This document shows, piece by piece, positions 6,233 through 8,320 of a DNA stretch of 8,320 nucleotides. The notes beneath the pieces were generated by a model, which was not told the DNA's origin, searched no databases, and worked only from the letters and a program-made list of their open reading frames with translations. How positions within the stretch are numbered: the first letter of the stretch is position 1; each line of letters begins with the position of its first letter. Made by a program: the position numbers and the translations under genes. Source of the stretch: Flavobacterium psychrophilum (GTDB lineage: Bacteria; Bacteroidota; Bacteroidia; Flavobacteriales; Flavobacteriaceae); assembly GCA_945907225.1 (NCBI GenBank), contig CAMDSN010000064.1:1-8320 (forward strand), read 5' to 3'.

Positions 6233-7354
6233 GTGAAAAAAGCTTTAATAGTTGATTGGTTTGACAAGTATGGCGGTGCTGAAAGAGTTATAGGTAATCT
6301 CGAAAAAGCATTCTCTTTTGATATAACTTACACACTAATAAATATAATGTTGCCAGAATATTTTATAAAGATATTTCCAAAAGAGACTTCAATTATAAAA
6401 GAAACTTGGTTAAAAAAACTAAAAAAAAATTTTAGAGTTCTATTCTTTACATTTCATTATTTTATTAGGTCTATAAAAATTGATAAAGATGTAAGTATAA
6501 TTATTTCTTCTTCTCATGCTGTAGCCAAAGGTGTAAAGAAAAGTAATCCAAATCAATTGCATATTAGCTATTTTCAAGCTAGAAATTTTAACTATATATG
6601 GAGTGATTTAGAATTATATTTTGGCAAACTCCGGTTTTTTGCCTACCCATTAATAGCAATATTGCGAAAAATAGATGTTAGCCATTCCGTTAATCCCGAT
6701 TTTATAATTAGCAATTCTTTATTTGTTAAGAGATGGGTAAAAGAAAAATACAATAGAGAATCAGATGTTATTTATCCCCCAGTAGATTTAAGTAAATTTT
6801 CATTAGAAACTCAAAAAGAAGAATACTATGTTGCTGTAGGCAGACTGGTTTATGTAAAAAGATTTGATATTGCCATCAAGGCATTTAATGTTTTAAATAA
6901 AAAATTAATTATAATAGGCGATGGTGATCAATCTGAAATATTTAAAAAAATGGCTTCAGATAATATTGTTTTCAAAGGATTTTTAGATTCCGAAGAAGTT
7001 GCACATTACATACAAAAAGCAAAGGGATTTATACAAACAGGGGTTGAGGGTTTTGGAATTGCATCTATTGAAGCGCAAGCTTGTGGAACACCTGTAATTG
7101 CATTTGGGAAAGGAGGTGTTCTGGAAACAGTAATAGACAACCAAACGGGTATATTCTTTAATGAACAAACAGCAGAATCTTTGAAAGATGCGATTACTAT
7201 TTTTGAGAAAAAAACATTTGAACCTTCTAAAGTTAGACAAAATGCACTTCAATTTTCATCAGAAAGATTTGAAAAAGAAATGAAGTTGTATGTTGATACA
7301 AAATGGAGCGAACACATTCAAAAAATTAAACATGATAAAAGAAAACAAAAATAA
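6233..7354 (+). CDS. Family 4 glycosyltransferase (GT4, GT-B fold)
   Basis: A 373-residue enzyme. GTG 6233 is chosen as start: it is 4 nt after the preceding stop and gives the typical N-terminus KKALIVDWFDKYGGAERV. The alternative TTG 6215 overlaps the upstream gene. The GT4 layout is complete. The glycine-rich GGAER loop lies at residues 14-18, and the inter-domain region SNSLFVKRWVKEKY precedes VIYPPVDLSKF (about 179). The second Rossmann domain opens with VAVGRLVYVKRFDIAI (about 201). GDGDQSE follows, then the E-x7-E motif EGFGIASIE with Glu272 and Glu280, and ACGTPVIAFGKGG, which binds the nucleotide sugar. Members of this family are retaining transferases acting on the cytoplasmic face of the membrane. 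The close relation to mannosyl- and rhamnosyltransferases of O-antigen clusters is suggestive, but the donor is not predictable. The start of the decayed third Wzy-like gene overlaps its last 23 nt. Confidence 0.9.
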   Translation: MKKALIVDWFDKYGGAERVIGNLEKAFSFDITYTLINIMLPEYFIKIFPKETSIIKETWLKKLKKNFRVLFFTFHYFIRSIKIDKDVSIIISSSHAVAKGVKKSNPNQLHISYFQARNFNYIWSDLELYFGKLRFFAYPLIAILRKIDVSHSVNPDFIISNSLFVKRWVKEKYNRESDVIYPPVDLSKFSLETQKEEYYVAVGRLVYVKRFDIAIKAFNVLNKKLIIIGDGDQSEIFKKMASDNIVFKGFLDSEEVAHYIQKAKGFIQTGVEGFGIASIEAQACGTPVIAFGKGGVLETVIDNQTGIFFNEQTAESLKDAITIFEKKTFEPSKVRQNALQFSSERFEKEMKLYVDTKWSEHIQKIKHDKRKQK

Positions 7355-8060
7355 CAGTTCTTTTATTTCAATACTTTTAGTTTTTTTACCTTTCCTTTAT
7401 TTTCTTTTATTTATATAATATAAGAGATAAAATCAAAATTAGACACTTTTTTCTATACTACACCTTGAGTTTATATTGTTGCATTCCCCAAAAAACATGA
7501 TACTAGTTGTTGTATCGCTGACAATAACATACATCCTCCTTTTTTCAAAAAAAGCAAATCAATTGAGGTTAAGAAACCTAATTTTTTTTGTAATGTTGGT
7601 GCTGATAATTTTTTCAATTCCCATCGTTTTCTCTAAATAATTATTTTAACGGAACGGCTTTTAGGGTTTGTCAAATTATAATATTTATAGAGCTACTAAT
7701 ATAAGAACCAATAATATGGAGGGGTTTTGGCTTAAATGCATCTAAAGAAAAGTTATTTTGATAAGAGAAAAAGTATAATCTTTACCATGGATAAGTTGCT
7801 TTTAATTTCATAATCAATATGTTCAAAATTTTGCCGAATAGGGTGTCTTTGGTTTTATACTATTCTTAATTATATTATTTATTAACGTTAGAGACACAAT
7901 TAAATCAAAAGATTTTGTTCGTTTTGCTTTCGCAATTCTAATGATAAGTTTATTTTTGACGGAATCATTTTTATGGAGACAAAGAGGAGTAGTATTTTTC
8001 ACCATGATGTATTGTCTTTTTAATTCAGGAATTGCTCAAAATAGCTCCAAAGCAGAATAA
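7332..8060 (+). pseudogene. Decayed third O-antigen polymerase/ligase-like gene
   Basis: The original start is probably ATG 7332, overlapping the GT4 end. It reads MIKENKNNSS and a first membrane helix before stopping at 7416-7418. A 47-codon open piece at 7497-7640 looks like a central helix pair. From 7705 the frame gives EPIIWRGFGLNASKEKLF, then stops and KKYNLYHG-stop-VAFNF. After a frame change, 7809-8060 reads HNQYVQNFAE-stop-GVFGFILFLIILF, later FLTESFLWRQRGVVFF, ending in TAA 8058-8060. These match the loop and C-terminal landmarks of the intact gene at 4960-6228 (FGLNSQKVL, SHNQFLD, GLIGFILF, ENVLRRQMGTYLF). At 729 nt it is much shorter than the 1.2-1.4 kb of intact relatives, so internal deletions add to the several stops and at least one frameshift. 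The C-terminal third is the best preserved, broken by a single TAG at 7839. The short frames within it and antisense to it are not separate genes. Confidence 0.82.
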
Positions 8061-8066
8061 GAAAAT

Positions 8067-8320
8067 ATGAAAAGAATATTAATTACAGGTGCAGCAGGTT
8101 TTTTGGGATCACATCTTTGTGATCGATTTATAGCCGAGGGTTATTTTGTTATTGGAATGGATAATTTGATTACCGGTGATTTAAAGAACATCGAACATTT
8201 ATTTAAACTTAAAAATTTTGAATTTTATCATCACGATGTGACGAAGTTTGTTCATATACCCGGAGAATTAGATTATATCCTTCATTTTGCTTCCCCGGCT
8301 AGCCCAATAGATTATTTAAA
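8067..8320 (+). CDS. uxs: UDP-glucuronate decarboxylase (UDP-xylose synthase), N-terminal part
   Basis: The first 84 codons are visible; the gene continues beyond the window. ATG 8067 comes 6 nt after the end of the decayed Wzy-like gene. The protein is an extended short-chain dehydrogenase/reductase. [19 protein letters not shown] contains the NAD-binding GxxGxxG at about residues 8-14. [14 protein letters not shown] follows, with the Asp at the end of the second strand that binds the adenosine ribose. [11 protein letters not shown] comes next, then [18 protein letters not shown] near residue 72. The ASPASP segment is characteristic of UDP-glucuronate decarboxylases and separates them from dTDP-glucose dehydratases and UDP-galactose epimerases. 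The enzyme converts UDP-glucuronate to UDP-xylose with recycling of bound NAD. In this context it implies a xylose (or UDP-xylose-derived) residue in the polymer. The catalytic YxxxK lies outside the window. Confidence 0.88.
   Translation, partial: MKRILITGAAGFLGSHLCDRFIAEGYFVIGMDNLITGDLKNIEHLFKLKNFEFYHHDVTKFVHIPGELDYILHFASPASPIDYL

Noticed and set aside
7497..7640. 47-codon plus-strand frame starting with ATG, possible small membrane protein
   Set aside because: It sits between other fragments of the same decayed polymerase gene and fits its central membrane segments, so a separate gene is less likely.
7823..8005. 60-codon minus-strand frame near the right end
   Set aside because: It is the antisense shadow of the conserved C-terminal part of the decayed Wzy-like gene.
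1..8320. CRISPR array, tRNA or rRNA genes, insertion sequence with terminal inverted repeats
   Set aside because: No regularly spaced repeats, cloverleaf-like or rRNA-like segments, or transposase motifs were seen on either strand.

Overview
The window is a strongly AT-rich piece of a cell-surface polysaccharide (O-antigen or capsule type) biosynthesis locus. It probably comes from a Flavobacterium-like member of the Bacteroidota. This rests on the AT-rich, Phe/Ile/Lys-rich proteins, the lack of Shine-Dalgarno-type leaders, promoter elements of the Bacteroidota form (TTG plus TAnnTTTG), and the recognisable flavobacterial style of the rmlD, wzx and wzy proteins. The genus is an inference, not a proof.

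Layout, left to right. Positions 1-261 hold the 3' end of rmlD (dTDP-L-rhamnose synthesis), carrying a short repeat-derived insert translated in frame. Positions 262-926 contain no intact gene. They hold a decayed AAA+/DUF4143 ATPase gene with three premature stops, a frameshift and internal deletions, followed directly by a second, decayed copy of the rmlD 3' end. Next come four surface-polysaccharide genes or gene remnants in a tight forward block: wzx flippase (927-2153), a Wzy/O-antigen-ligase-family membrane protein (2159-3571) and a GT2 glycosyltransferase (3587-4393). A small lipoprotein of unknown family (4400-4750) lies on the opposite strand and splits the cluster. Between it and the next forward gene, two divergent Bacteroidota-type promoters can be read. 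The forward block then resumes with a second Wzy/ligase-family protein (4960-6228), a GT4 glycosyltransferase (6233-7354), a decayed third Wzy-like gene (7332-8060) and the 5' end of a UDP-glucuronate decarboxylase (UDP-xylose synthase) gene that leaves the window at 8320.

How it fits together: RmlD and the UDP-xylose synthase supply nucleotide sugars (dTDP-rhamnose, UDP-xylose). The GT2 and GT4 enzymes would add sugars to an undecaprenyl-linked unit, Wzx flips it, and a Wzy polymerizes it. The cluster has two intact polymerase/ligase-like proteins plus a dead third one and two decayed segments. This looks like a locus repeatedly rebuilt by recombination, with scars left at both edges of the active block. 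I did not find a clearly new molecular system. The most interesting signals are the pseudogene scars, the in-frame repeat in rmlD, the orphan lipoprotein with its own promoter, and the multiplicity of Wzy-like genes.
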